Assembly: GCF_014218335.1 (NCBI RefSeq)
Contig: NZ_AP023367.1
Location: forward strand, 3,039,501 to 3,103,500
Length of the DNA: 64,000 nt
From: Anaerocolumna cellulosilytica
Lineage (GTDB): Bacteria; Bacillota; Clostridia; Lachnospirales; Lachnospiraceae
Reading direction: 5' to 3'
The notes under the pieces were generated by a model. That model had not been told where the DNA came from, made no database searches, and was given only the letters and a program-made list of their open reading frames with translations. Both the position numbers and the translations under genes were made by a program. Positions 45,395 to 55,278 of the stretch are shown here, in pieces. Within the stretch, counting starts at the first letter, position 1. The number at the start of each line of letters is the position of its first letter.

Positions 45395-46012
45395 ATGAGC
45401 TACGGCAAAATCAGTGCAAAACAAAGAGAAATCTTAGAATATTTAAAATCACAAATAATAAACAGGGGATATCCTCCTGCAGTAAGGGAAATTTGCGAAG
45501 CTGTTAAATTAAAATCAACCTCTTCCGTTCATTCTCATTTAGAAACTTTAGAAAAAAACGGTTATATCCGAAGAGACCCTTCCAAACCCAGAGCAATTGA
45601 AATAATGGACGACGGTTTTAATTTAACCAGAAGAGAACTGGTTAATGTACCTATTGTAGGAACGATAACAGCAGGCCAACCCATATTAGCTGTAGAAAAT
45701 GTAGAAGGCTATTTTCCGGTTCCTACCGAATATATGCCCAATGAAGAAACTTTTATGCTTAAAGTAAAAGGTGAGAGTATGATAAATTCTGGTATCTTTG
45801 ATGGAGACAAAATTCTTGTACAAAGGCAGAATACTGCCTCTAACGGTGATATCGTTGTTGCGTTATTAGATGATTCTGTTACTGTTAAAACCTTTTATAA
45901 AGAAGATGGATACTATCGTCTACAGCCTGAAAATGATACAATGGATCCAATCATTGTTTCAGAATTAGAAATTTTAGGAAAAGTAATAGGATTGTTCCGT
46001 CTTTTTCAATAA
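45395..46012 (+). CDS. lexA: SOS repressor LexA
   Basis: A 205-residue repressor-protease. The N-terminal winged HTH covers KISAKQREILEYLKS through KSTSSVHSHLETLEKNGYIRR. The self-cleavage site is Ala93-Gly94 in GTITAGQPI. The catalytic dyad is Ser128 (KGESMI) and Lys165 (VTVKTFY). A strong AGGAGG site precedes the ATG. It would repress itself through the box at its -35, and perhaps the polymerase gene transcribed divergently. Confidence 0.97.
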   Translation: MSYGKISAKQREILEYLKSQIINRGYPPAVREICEAVKLKSTSSVHSHLETLEKNGYIRRDPSKPRAIEIMDDGFNLTRRELVNVPIVGTITAGQPILAVENVEGYFPVPTEYMPNEETFMLKVKGESMINSGIFDGDKILVQRQNTASNGDIVVALLDDSVTVKTFYKEDGYYRLQPENDTMDPIIVSELEILGKVIGLFRLFQ

Positions 46013-46045
46013 TTCTACCGTTACCACATCTATTAAAATACATAT

Positions 46046-46097
46046 AAAAGGCTTCCCTAGCTTTGATTACCTAAAGGAGCAGCCTGGAAGCCTTTTT
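46046..46097 (+). terminator. Bidirectional terminator between lexA and the phosphatase gene
   Basis: AAAAGGCTTCC and GGAAGCCTTTTT flank a 29-base loop. The T runs on both strands serve both converging genes. Confidence 0.9.
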
Positions 46098-46098
46098 A

Positions 46099-46821
46099 CT
46101 AGTCCAGTATATAACCAGTTGATTTATTAATGTATTCTCCTGTTATAACACGTTCTGAATTTACTTCTAATCGTGTTATAATGTCTAACCCTGCTTTTCG
46201 TTTTATCTCTTTCAGTGCTTTTGTGAAGCATGGCGGTCTTGTGGTCATGTTATGACAATCACTACCTAGCAGATCAATATAACCTGCTTGCAGGTATTTA
46301 ATTACTAAACGAGATGTTCTCTTCTCTATTACGGAAGAAGTATTTGTCTGTATCAAACATCCCATATCTCTAAGTCTTTTCAATATTCCAGTATTTTTTA
46401 AAATGGGCTTATACCTCTCTATATGCGCAATAATAGGAATTATACCATAGTAGTTTATCAATTGTCGGACATAGAATTCATTTTTGGTATCCCATGTTTT
46501 ATTAATGGGAAATTCGATAAGTAAGTATCTGGTATCTCCAATGCATAGAGGGCTAATATCCTTATAATGAAACAGATATTCATGCAAGAAAATTTCACTG
46601 CCAGGAATTAATTTTACTCCACTATTTTGTATTGATTGCACTGCCCCCTCCCTTGCTTTTAAAAAATCTTCCATAGACACTTCTGCCGGATTAAAGTGAG
46701 GTGTACATACTGCAGTAATGATTCCTTGTTCAGCCAAACTTTTTGTCATAAGTAAGGCCTCCTCTATATTAGACGCTCCATCATCAATTCCTGGTAATAA
46801 ATGAGTGTGTACATCAATCAT
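46099..46821 (-). CDS. PHP-type protein-tyrosine phosphatase, CpsB/YwqE class
   Basis: About 240 residues. Metal-dependent phosphatase that removes phosphate from the tyrosine kinases controlling exopolysaccharide assembly. Metal-binding motifs are MIDVHTHLLPGIDDGA at the N-terminus, AVCTPHFNP, and the SDCHNMTTRPP block near the end. I start at ATG 46821, preceded by AGGAAAC; this overlaps the kinase gene by eight bases, which couples their translation. An ATG 23 codons upstream lies deep in the kinase gene and is rejected. Its substrate is most likely the C-terminal Tyr cluster of that kinase. Confidence 0.9.
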   Translation of the reverse strand: MIDVHTHLLPGIDDGASNIEEALLMTKSLAEQGIITAVCTPHFNPAEVSMEDFLKAREGAVQSIQNSGVKLIPGSEIFLHEYLFHYKDISPLCIGDTRYLLIEFPINKTWDTKNEFYVRQLINYYGIIPIIAHIERYKPILKNTGILKRLRDMGCLIQTNTSSVIEKRTSRLVIKYLQAGYIDLLGSDCHNMTTRPPCFTKALKEIKRKAGLDIITRLEVNSERVITGEYINKSTGYILD

Positions 46822-48226
46822 CGTTGTTTCCTGCGTTATAATAGTAATAGCGGGATTTATAGCTTTTTCCGGAATTATGAGCCACCCCATTTAAAACAAA
46901 GCCTAACAAATTTGTCTCCGCAAACTTATATTTTGTAAGTGCACCCTCTATATTTGGATGAGATGTCATTCCTTCTCTTACTACCAATACTACTCCGTCC
47001 ACCAGTTTAACAAGACTTAATGAATCTGATACCACATTAACCGGAGGAGTATCCATTATTATATAGTCGTATTCCTTTTCCAGTTTCTGAATTAAGTCTT
47101 CCATCTGCTTACTTGCCATAAGTTCCGTGGGATTTGGCGGAATAGATCCCATTGGCATAACATATAAGTTGTCATGTGAAGTACTGTAAATAGTCTCTTC
47201 TACATCAATCATGCCGGAAAGGCAATCACTGATACCAGGAGAACTCTTTATTCCAAAAAAGTTATGCAGCCGCCCTTTTCTTAAATCACAATCTAATACT
47301 AATACTCTACTATTAGTTTGAGCTATGGTTATTGCTATATTTGTACTCGTAGTACTTTTTCCATCCTCGGGAACCGGACTGCTGACAATTATTTTTTTAC
47401 AACCTTCTTTTCGCAGTGAAAAACGAAGGTTCGTACGAAATGCTTTATATGCCTCCGTAACTAAAAACTTTGTATTTTCATCTATAGGTCTATCTGTTTT
47501 TTGTTGTTCCGATTTCTGTAATTTGGCCATAATTCTTTTTACTGCAGTTCTCTCTCTGCTAATTTCGTCAAAGCTAGGAATATTTCCAAGTACCGGCATA
47601 CTGTATTTCTTTGTTAGATCTTCCTGATTTTTCACATTAACATCAATGATTTCCCATATAAAAGAAGCCGCCACCGATATAATAAAACCCAGAAATCCAC
47701 CTATTAATGCATTCAATAAAATATTGGGTTCTGAGGGGGATGTGGGCAGTACAACCGGATCTACAACGCTTATTTCCGCAGTGTCTTTTATGCTCTTAAT
47801 CAGTCTAGGTGCTACCTCCTGCATCACACGTACCAATTGATACGAATCATCCGGACTATGAGAAGTAACGCTAACTTGAAATATTTCGGTGTTATTAACA
47901 GCGTATATATTGGTCATATTTCGAATTTCTTCCGGTGTATATTCTAACCTACTTCTATCTGCAACCTGTTTATAGAATACTTTTGTCTTCAAAAAATTAA
48001 TATATGTTGTAACCACCTTTTGCGCATAATCTAATTCAGATAAGGTGGCAGTTGTAGCTTCTTTATCATTCGGATTTACATATAATTGCACACTTGCCGT
48101 ATAGGAAGGCTGAACGATAAAGCTGCTAACCAGAAGAAATAAAAATAACCCCGAAAAAGTGCATACAGATATTAACAAAAATCTCTTTACCATCAATGCA
48201 GCAATTTCTTTAAAAGAAAATTCCAT
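46814..48226 (-). CDS. Fused polysaccharide co-polymerase and BY-kinase (Wzz-CapB type)
   Basis: A 470-residue fusion. Residues 1-200 are a Wzz-like chain-length domain with two membrane segments. Residues about 240-470 are a bacterial tyrosine kinase with Walker A PVPEDGKSTTSTN, Walker A' VLVLDCDLRKG and Walker B IIMDTPP. The C-terminus carries the Tyr cluster YKSRYYYY that is autophosphorylated. In Gram-positives these parts are usually two proteins (CapA and CapB). No glycosyltransferases or flippase are seen nearby, so the kinase may act on a locus elsewhere or on other proteins. The start follows a GGAGG site. Confidence 0.9.
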   Translation of the reverse strand: MEFSFKEIAALMVKRFLLISVCTFSGLFLFLLVSSFIVQPSYTASVQLYVNPNDKEATTATLSELDYAQKVVTTYINFLKTKVFYKQVADRSRLEYTPEEIRNMTNIYAVNNTEIFQVSVTSHSPDDSYQLVRVMQEVAPRLIKSIKDTAEISVVDPVVLPTSPSEPNILLNALIGGFLGFIISVAASFIWEIIDVNVKNQEDLTKKYSMPVLGNIPSFDEISRERTAVKRIMAKLQKSEQQKTDRPIDENTKFLVTEAYKAFRTNLRFSLRKEGCKKIIVSSPVPEDGKSTTSTNIAITIAQTNSRVLVLDCDLRKGRLHNFFGIKSSPGISDCLSGMIDVEETIYSTSHDNLYVMPMGSIPPNPTELMASKQMEDLIQKLEKEYDYIIMDTPPVNVVSDSLSLVKLVDGVVLVVREGMTSHPNIEGALTKYKFAETNLLGFVLNGVAHNSGKSYKSRYYYYNAGNNDD

Positions 48227-48358
48227 TTATTTAATCCTCCGCTTATATATTGTAATCTTACACTTGACGTCTGCTATAATTTATTCTACGTTTATAGTTA
48301 TATAGCTATAATATGACATTTACTAAGTTCTGTGTTTAAGTTCAGTGAAAAAAGAAAA

Positions 48359-48423
48359 GCTGTAGTAAAATATTAAACATACACCGGAATTTATCCGCTT
48401 GTAAATTTAACACTTACTACAGC
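48359..48423 (-). terminator. Terminator after rsfS
   Basis: GCTGTAGT (48359-48366) and ACTACAGC (48416-48423) are the arms, with a T-rich stretch following on the minus strand. The gap to the kinase start (228 bases) holds no convincing promoter. Confidence 0.65.
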
Positions 48424-48454
48424 CTAGAATCAATTAAGTCTAAAAGAAGATTGC

Positions 48455-48811
48455 CTAATCTTCTAATTGTTCTTTACTTACTAACTTCCCATCTCTCCAG
48501 ATTCTTTCCAAATCATAAAATAATCTGTCTTCCTGCGAGAAAATGTGAACTACAACATCACCATAATCCAATAATACCCAACTAGCAGAACGTACTCCTT
48601 CTATTCTTTTTGGTTCATAGCCGTGTTTTGAAAGCTCCTGCTGAACATTATCCACTAAAGCCTGTACCTGTGAAGAGTTCGTACCGTTTGCAATAATAAA
48701 ATAATCAGCTATTACGGATATATCTCCAATTTCAATAACTTTTATATCCTCCGCCTTTTTATCATCAAGTGCTTTATAGGTAAGCTTTGCCATGTCTTTT
48801 GAAATATTCAT
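48455..48811 (-). CDS. rsfS: Ribosome silencing factor
   Basis: A 118-residue protein that binds L14 and blocks joining of the ribosomal subunits in slow growth. The DUF143 core is intact: DISVIADYFIIANGTNSSQVQALVDNV, KRIEGVRSASWVLLDYGDVVVHIFSQEDR and FYDLERIW. The start follows GAGAGGAG. It is the last gene of an obg-yhbY-nadD-yqeK-rsfS series, the order of many Firmicutes. Confidence 0.95.
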   Translation of the reverse strand: MNISKDMAKLTYKALDDKKAEDIKVIEIGDISVIADYFIIANGTNSSQVQALVDNVQQELSKHGYEPKRIEGVRSASWVLLDYGDVVVHIFSQEDRLFYDLERIWRDGKLVSKEQLED

Positions 48812-48888
48812 TTTGTTTCTCCTCTCAAATATTACAACAATTCTGTAATATAATTTTTAGTAATCTAGCAGGCTTCTAATACCATATA

Positions 48889-49467
48889 TCAAAACCTGTT
48901 TTTATAAAATTCATAAGCTCTTTTTGTCATTTCATCTATCTCTTGGCCTTTTTCCTCAAGATAAGATAAAGTGTTTGAGAGAATTAAAAGAACTGCTTTA
49001 TCTAAATCTGAAAATGCGGTCTCACGAATAGTATTCAGCTCCGGAATACGGTCTGCACCACGACCGGGCTCTATATAATCTGCAACAAATAAAATCTTTT
49101 CCAACAAAGCCATATCCGGTTTTCCTGTGGTATGATAAACAATCGCTGAAAGGACTTCCTTATCAGTTATATTGTATTTTTGACTAGCATAGTAAGCTCC
49201 CAGCTTTCCGTGCAGCAGGTAAACATTACGCCTTTCAACCTCAGATATACCTAAATCATATTTTTCACACTCCGACAGCAAAACTTCATTCTTTAAGTTT
49301 TTAGCGCAGTCATGAAGTAATCCTGCTAGTATCGCCTTATCACAATCCCCTCCATAGCGAGCAGCCAGCGAAAGGCTCATAGCTTGGACACCAAGAGAAT
49401 GGTAAAATCTTTTTTCTGTCAGTATTTTAGATAACTTATGCTGTAAAATATATATGTCATAATTCAT
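48889..49467 (-). CDS. yqeK: HD-domain hydrolase YqeK (Ap4A hydrolase, symmetrical)
   Basis: A 192-residue HD phosphohydrolase. Members hydrolyse diadenosine tetraphosphate to two ADP. The HD signature LAGLLHDCAKNL and a YHTTGKPDMALLEKILFVADYIEPGR block are clear, with the metal ligands His and Asp in place. It lies 20 bases from nadD, which is the standard pairing. The start follows GGGAGG. Confidence 0.92.
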   Translation of the reverse strand: MNYDIYILQHKLSKILTEKRFYHSLGVQAMSLSLAARYGGDCDKAILAGLLHDCAKNLKNEVLLSECEKYDLGISEVERRNVYLLHGKLGAYYASQKYNITDKEVLSAIVYHTTGKPDMALLEKILFVADYIEPGRGADRIPELNTIRETAFSDLDKAVLLILSNTLSYLEEKGQEIDEMTKRAYEFYKNRF

Positions 49468-49487
49468 CGGCAGCCTCCCTTATCGGG

Positions 49488-50096
49488 TCAATCACCCTGA
49501 TATAAATGGTTATCTACTATATAATTATAAACTGTCTCCGGTACATAGTATCGTATAGACTTTCCCTGCTTTCTCTTCTCTCTTAAATCTCTTGAAGATA
49601 TATCTAGATTCGGTGTAGCTAATAGTTGAATATCCGTATTATATTTTTTACTCAGATATGCTATCTGATCTTTATAACCTTCTATCGTTTCATATCCCCT
49701 GACAGCTACCGCAACACGACTTAAGGAAAGTATTTTATTCGGCTTCCACCAAGTTTCCAACTGAAATAAAGAATCTCCACCCATAATAAAATAATATGCA
49801 TCTTTAGGATTTTGGGAACTTAGTTCCTCCAGCGTATCCGCAGTATAAGTAACCCCTTCCCTGTTCAGTTCTGCATAAGACAACACAAAATGCGGGTTAT
49901 CTTGAATAGCCAGTTGAACCATTTGAATCCGATGTTCATCACTTACTATAGATTCATGCATTTTATGGGGAGGCTTTTTGGAAGGCATAAATAAAATTTT
50001 GTCTAAGCCTAACTGTTCATATGCAGTTTCTGCTAATATTAAATGTGCAGTATGGACAGGGTTAAATGTTCCGCCCATAATACCGATTTTACTCAT
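49488..50096 (-). CDS. nadD: Nicotinate-nucleotide adenylyltransferase
   Basis: A 202-residue nucleotidyltransferase that makes deamido-NAD from nicotinate mononucleotide. Family motifs are GIMGGTFNPVHTAHLILAE with the (H/T)xGH-like site, MPSKKPPHK, MGGDSLFQLETW and the C-terminal SSRDLREKRKQGKSIRYYVP containing the ISSTxxR-like motif. It lies between yhbY and yqeK. The start follows GGAAAGGG at ten bases. Confidence 0.94.
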   Translation of the reverse strand: MSKIGIMGGTFNPVHTAHLILAETAYEQLGLDKILFMPSKKPPHKMHESIVSDEHRIQMVQLAIQDNPHFVLSYAELNREGVTYTADTLEELSSQNPKDAYYFIMGGDSLFQLETWWKPNKILSLSRVAVAVRGYETIEGYKDQIAYLSKKYNTDIQLLATPNLDISSRDLREKRKQGKSIRYYVPETVYNYIVDNHLYQGD

Positions 50097-50151
50097 GTCA
50101 GATTTGCCCTTTCCTATTTTGCCTCAGTCTATTATAAAACGCGGTTAAAAG

Positions 50152-50463
50152 TTATGCTTTTTTTATTTTTTTATCTACCGGCAGTTCAATCTTTTTCTTA
50201 TTTTTAGATTCCTTATAAAGCACAAATTTTTTACCGATAACCTGAACCACTTCCGAACGTGTTCTTTCAGCAACAACCTGCGCTATTTCTTTCGGATCAT
50301 CCAAGCAATTCTTTAAAACGGTAACTTTTATCAATTCTCTGGCTTCTAAAGCCTCTTTAAGCCCTTCTGTAATCTCTGGTGTTAAGCTGGATTTACCCAC
50401 CTGATAAATAGGCTCAATATTCATAGCCAGACCCTTTAAATAAGCTCTTTGCTTACTTGTCAT
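50152..50463 (-). CDS. yhbY: YhbY-type CRM-domain RNA-binding protein
   Basis: A 103-residue protein with a complete CRM domain, used in assembly of the large ribosomal subunit. The signature is TSKQRAYLKGLAMNIEPIYQVGKSSLTPE, followed by LIKVTVLKNCLDDP and VQVIGKKFVLY. The C-terminus is rich in lysine, as usual. It lies 42 bases downstream of obg. Confidence 0.93.
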   Translation of the reverse strand: MTSKQRAYLKGLAMNIEPIYQVGKSSLTPEITEGLKEALEARELIKVTVLKNCLDDPKEIAQVVAERTRSEVVQVIGKKFVLYKESKNKKKIELPVDKKIKKA

Positions 50464-50505
50464 AACTTCTTATCTCCTTTTATTACATTAACATTCTAAA
50501 GCTTC

Positions 50506-51846
<1,341 letters not shown>

Positions 51847-51865
51847 CTATGGTTTCAATGTTCTT

Positions 51866-51894
51866 ATTATAATAGGACATAACAAAAATTACAA
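51866..51894 (-). promoter_or_regulatory. Promoter of the obg series
   Basis: TTGTAA (51889-51894) and TATAAT (51866-51871) are 17 bases apart on the minus strand. A GAAACC / GGTTTC hairpin (51842-51856) lies in the leader. Confidence 0.75.
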
Positions 51895-52023
51895 GAAAAA
51901 TCCTACCATACCGTTATTCTGTTCCTCTATAAGTTAGTATCTCCAAGGATTCACATTAAAACTCAAAATCCAAAATCCATTTACTGTAAATACCATTTAT
52001 GATATAACCTAAATACTGCTTCT

Positions 52024-52098
52024 CCTTAATATATAAGGATTCCCATATATCAATTTTTTACATTTATTTAATATATAAGAAGTTCTTATATATTAAGG
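52024..52098. repeat. Three-armed AT-rich inverted repeat
   Basis: CCTTAATATATAAG (52024-52037), TTAATATATAAG (52068-52079) and CTTATATATTAAGG (52085-52098). The third arm can pair with either of the others, giving two exclusive hairpins. Together with the obg promoter and rpmA terminator this is all I can name in the 486-base gap. Confidence 0.5.
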
Positions 52099-52220
52099 CT
52101 TTTTATGACCTCAACCCTTTATTTAGGATAGGTATATCTATATATGAAGCGATTCATAATTTACATAATAATCTTATTGCTATGTTCCTTTTCAATAAGA
52201 TTTAATACTTGCAAAAGGAT

Positions 52221-52265
52221 AAAAGAAACCCCATATTCATGATTTAATCAAGAATTTGGGGTTCA
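52221..52265 (-). terminator. Terminator after rpmA
   Basis: AACCCCA and TGGGGTT arms continue into ATTC / GAAT pairs, giving a long stem with few mismatches. It lies 14 bases past the rpmA stop, followed by TCTTTT on the minus strand. Confidence 0.8.
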
Positions 52266-52278
52266 TAATCATCTCATA

Positions 52279-52566
52279 TTATTTTGATTCTACAGGGTAT
52301 ACAGAAGCTTGTTTCTTATCTCTGCCTTTTCTTTCGAATCTAACAACACCATCTACCAATGCGAATAAAGTATCATCTCCGCCACGTCCAACGTTATTGC
52401 CTGGATGAATTTTAGTTCCGCGTTGTCTGTAAAGGATGTTACCAGCTAATACAAATTGTCCATCAGCTCTTTTCGCACCTAATCTTTTGGATTCGGAATC
52501 TCTACCATTCTTAGTAGAACCAACACCCTTTTTATGAGCGAAAAATTGAAGGTTCATCTTTAACAT
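52279..52566 (-). CDS. rpmA: 50S ribosomal protein L27 with cleavable leader
   Basis: A 95-residue L27. The N-terminus is MLKMNLQFF before [15 protein letters not shown], the short leader found in Firmicutes and cut after the second Phe by the protease Prp. Mature L27 then begins with AHKKG, which reaches towards the peptidyl-transferase site. The presence of prp directly upstream matches. The rplU-prp-rpmA order is typical. Confidence 0.97.
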   Translation of the reverse strand: MLKMNLQFFAHKKGVGSTKNGRDSESKRLGAKRADGQFVLAGNILYRQRGTKIHPGNNVGRGGDDTLFALVDGVVRFERKGRDKKQASVYPVESK

Positions 52567-52613
52567 AACCTACACCTCCTTGAATAATTGCCGCAGAATA
52601 ACTACATATCCTG

Positions 52614-52931
52614 CTAAACCAAATTGATATATTTCTGTCCGTAATCCTCCGCAATTCCCTGTAAACCAAGAAATAAGGAGTTCAACAATAAATTAGACTC
52701 ATTACTAAGTTCTGAAACTATCCTAAAATCAATCTGACCTTTTTTTTGATTTTGTTTCAAATCAAAAGTATCAGTTGTAAAATGCTCTATAGAATTCACG
52801 GTATTAATTATCAGTGCTGAAACTGCTGCACAAACAATATCCTGTCCGCTATCAGCGTAACCGGCATGTCCCAAGCTATTGAACCCGATAATTTTACCTT
52901 CTGCATTCTTATATACGGATATTTTAATCAT
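52614..52931 (-). CDS. prp: Ribosomal-processing cysteine protease Prp
   Basis: A 105-residue cysteine protease (YsxB) that removes the N-terminal leader of L27. The catalytic pair is His22 and Cys34 in GHAGYADSGQDIVCAAVSAL. It is encoded between rplU and rpmA, 17 bases after the former and 47 before the latter. The match between enzyme motif and leader in the adjacent gene makes the assignment firm. Confidence 0.95.
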   Translation of the reverse strand: MIKISVYKNAEGKIIGFNSLGHAGYADSGQDIVCAAVSALIINTVNSIEHFTTDTFDLKQNQKKGQIDFRIVSELSNESNLLLNSLFLGLQGIAEDYGQKYINLV

Positions 52932-52948
52932 TTCACTTACCTTAGGTA

Positions 52949-53257
52949 TTAAGCGTTGATTTTTTCGATCTTAACCTTAGTATATGGCTGTCTGTGACCG
53001 TTTTTCTTGTGGTATCCGGATTTTCTCTTGTAACGATAAACAATAACTTTTTTGTTCTTGCCTTCTTCTACTACTGTTGCTGTAACAGTTGCATTCGCTA
53101 CAGTAGGATTACCTACTACTAATTCACCGTTGTTAACTACAAGTACCTGGTCAAAGGACACAGTTGCACCAGCTTCTACACCAAGCTTTTCTACTTTAAT
53201 GATATCGCCTTCGGCTACTTTGTACTGTTTACCACCTGTTGCTATAATTGCGTACAT
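52949..53257 (-). CDS. rplU: 50S ribosomal protein L21
   Basis: A 102-residue L21 that binds the 23S rRNA. The start ATG 53257 ([14 protein letters not shown]) follows AGGAGGTG by four bases; an upstream in-frame start ten codons before would lie ahead of the ribosome site. The C-terminal [25 protein letters not shown] is typical. Its leader is about 80 bases and may form the autoregulatory L21 leader structure known in Firmicutes. Confidence 0.97.
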   Translation of the reverse strand: MYAIIATGGKQYKVAEGDIIKVEKLGVEAGATVSFDQVLVVNNGELVVGNPTVANATVTATVVEEGKNKKVIVYRYKRKSGYHKKNGHRQPYTKVKIEKINA

Positions 53258-53340
53258 ATGGCACCTCCTATTATCATTACTCGCCAACTACGGTATCTGC
53301 CCAAAAGACAGCGTTTTAAAACCTCGTTGTGCGGCACACT
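53258..53340 (-). promoter_or_regulatory. Probable L21 leader
   Basis: The transcribed leader of rplU, from just after the promoter to AGGAGGTG. Short complementary segments are present, but I have not folded it. Autogenous leaders are known for this gene in Firmicutes, so the call is inference from position. Confidence 0.35.
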
Positions 53341-53345
53341 AAAGT

Positions 53346-53374
53346 ATGATAACATATACGGTAGTATTTGTCAA
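53346..53374 (-). promoter_or_regulatory. Promoter of rplU-prp-rpmA
   Basis: TTGACA (53369-53374) and TATCAT (53346-53351) are 17 bases apart on the minus strand, about 88 bases before rplU. Confidence 0.85.
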
Positions 53375-53395
53375 TGAAAAAAACGACTGACATAT

Positions 53396-53445
53396 AAAAA
53401 ATTAACCGCTGACATGTTATTTATTGTCACCGGTTAATTAAAAAT
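53396..53445 (-). terminator. Terminator of the eut operon
   Basis: AATTAACCG and CGGTTAATT arms continue with TGAC / GTCA. On the minus strand TTTTTTATAT follows. It lies directly past eutQ and just before the rplU promoter. Confidence 0.88.
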
Positions 53446-53449
53446 ACTT

Positions 53450-53890
53450 TTATTGAGACTGCCAGTTTGCAGGATATACAAAATAAGCATATCTTGCAGT
53501 AGAAGGTGTTTTGAAATAAATATGGCTTCCCTTTGGTATGTAGATAATGTCATTAGGATATGCTGTCACTGTTCTGCCATCTATCTCTATCTCCAGGATT
53601 CCATCAATTACCATATCATATTCATCATAAGTGAGCGTCCATTCAAAGCTGGTGTGATCCAGTTCCATAATTCCTGCTCCCATACGTGGCGCTTCTTCCA
53701 ACGTCACAATATCTTTTAAAGCAACGCCCTCAGCACCTCCAAAAGGTTCACATTTAACCTTTGCAGTGGGTATTTTTATAATGCCGCTTGGGTCTTTTTC
53801 CTTTTCTACCTCTGCCTCATTGTTTCCTGCAAGAGATTCTTTTATTACGCTTTCAACGATTTTTTTAATTAATTCTTCGCTTATATTCAA
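53450..53890 (-). CDS. eutQ: Ethanolamine utilization protein EutQ
   Basis: About 146 residues. EutQ has a cupin fold and acetate kinase activity in Salmonella, linking acetyl-phosphate to ATP. The cupin core is visible: GAGIMELDHTSFEWTLTYDEYDMVIDGILEIEIDGRTVTAYPNDIIYIPKGSHIYFKTP. I start at TTG 53890, five bases after GGGAG of the type II leader; the ATG four codons upstream contains that GGGAG itself. It is the last eut gene and follows eutH after two tandem leader units. Confidence 0.88.
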   Translation of the reverse strand: MNISEELIKKIVESVIKESLAGNNEAEVEKEKDPSGIIKIPTAKVKCEPFGGAEGVALKDIVTLEEAPRMGAGIMELDHTSFEWTLTYDEYDMVIDGILEIEIDGRTVTAYPNDIIYIPKGSHIYFKTPSTARYAYFVYPANWQSQ

Positions 53891-53891
53891 T

Positions 53892-54030
53892 CTGACTCCC
53901 ATCCGTGCGCTTTAGTGCACATTTTAATCAAGACGTTGAAAAACTTCTTTAGTTTTTCAACCTGACTCCCATCCGTGCGCTTTAGTGCACATTTTAATCA
54001 AGACGTTGAAAAACACTTGCGTTTTTAACA
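53892..54030 (-). repeat. Two tandem type II leader units upstream of eutQ
   Basis: Units begin at 53892 and 53962 (period 70); about 53 bases are identical. On the minus strand each has GTTGAA/TTCAAC (or GTTAAA), CTTGATTAAAAT, hairpin GTGCACTAAAGCGCAC and GGATGGGAGTCAG. The inner GGGAG is followed by a TTG that opens a short frame; the outer one serves eutQ. Confidence 0.75.
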
Positions 54031-54036
54031 ATGCTT

Positions 54037-55263
54037 TTATTTTTTTTCATTTGATGTCTGAATTTTTGAAAGAAGCATTGGAGCAAGCGCATTGGCAACA
54101 ATCAGAGCCGTTATACCTGCTGCCAACTTTCCTATAACTACAGGGAATATCATCTCTGCATTTACACCTGCGGTAAAACCTAAATGATCACCAAACACAA
54201 AAGCTGCCGACACAGCAAATGCTACATTGAGTATTTTACTCTTTGGATTCATATCTCCCATAATATTAAACATGGCAATATTATTTGCTAGACTTGCAAC
54301 CATACCTGCTGAGCCGTTTTCATCCATACCTAATACGGCACCGATTTTCTTTAAGCCCTTGCCAAATGTATTGGTAATCCATTTTACCATAGGAAAGGCT
54401 CCTATTAACACGATGGCGATCTGACCACAAACTAACAAACCGGATTCTAGTGGTATTATTCCTTCTGCATCCGGCTCTACCATAATATTCATAAGAGGAA
54501 ATTTAATTCCCGTTTGATACTGGAATACGGCAATTGCTGTAAATGCAGTAATAACTATCGTAACACCATTACCAAATTTGTTGAAGCCGTTAATCATTTT
54601 CTGCGGTGCAAACCAAAGACCAATGACAATTAATCCCGCTATGATAATAACCGGAATCAGGTTCACCAAGATAGCCCCCAAGCTTATCTTATACTGTGTC
54701 ATATTCATAACCAGACCACCTACAATACAACCAATAGGTATAGTAATCATGCCTGCTAGAATACCTGTTCCAAGGAATGGCCTATCTTCTTTTTTGATAA
54801 TAGTTAATGCAACCGGAATAGTAAATACAATCGTAGGTCCCATCATAGTACCTAAAATAAGACCGGCAAAATTTCCGATGGACTGATTATCCGCCAGTTG
54901 CATTGCTAAAGGATATCCTCCCATATCACATGCCAATAAAGTTGTTGCAAACATTGAAGAATCAGCTCCTACCAGATTATATAGAGGAACGATGATTGGC
55001 TTTAATAATATTGCCAGAACAGGTGCGGCTGCAACAACACCGGCCATAGCAATTGCCAAAGGTCCCATAGCATTAAATCCTTCGTCAAACTGTTCCCCGT
55101 ACCCCTTCTTATTTCCACGGATTTTGTCAACGGCACCAACTATCATAAAAATCATCATAATAAAAATAATGACGGAATTTACAGAAAGATTAGAAATCCA
55201 CTCACCAAAACTCTCTGTAAACACCTTGGTATTCGAAATATTATCAATCAACTCCTGAAACAT
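54037..55263 (-). CDS. eutH: Ethanolamine transporter EutH
   Basis: A 408-residue membrane protein with about 11 predicted membrane segments that brings ethanolamine into the cell. Typical features include GFNAMGPLAIAMAGVVAAAPVLAILLKPI and MGGYPLAMQLA in the first third. GDHLGFTAGVNAEMIFPVVIGKLAAG near the C-terminus is also characteristic. The start follows AAGGAGG. It lies 15 bases after eutN. Confidence 0.93.
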   Translation of the reverse strand: MFQELIDNISNTKVFTESFGEWISNLSVNSVIIFIMMIFMIVGAVDKIRGNKKGYGEQFDEGFNAMGPLAIAMAGVVAAAPVLAILLKPIIVPLYNLVGADSSMFATTLLACDMGGYPLAMQLADNQSIGNFAGLILGTMMGPTIVFTIPVALTIIKKEDRPFLGTGILAGMITIPIGCIVGGLVMNMTQYKISLGAILVNLIPVIIIAGLIVIGLWFAPQKMINGFNKFGNGVTIVITAFTAIAVFQYQTGIKFPLMNIMVEPDAEGIIPLESGLLVCGQIAIVLIGAFPMVKWITNTFGKGLKKIGAVLGMDENGSAGMVASLANNIAMFNIMGDMNPKSKILNVAFAVSAAFVFGDHLGFTAGVNAEMIFPVVIGKLAAGITALIVANALAPMLLSKIQTSNEKK

Positions 55264-55278
55264 ATGTTATCCTCCTTA

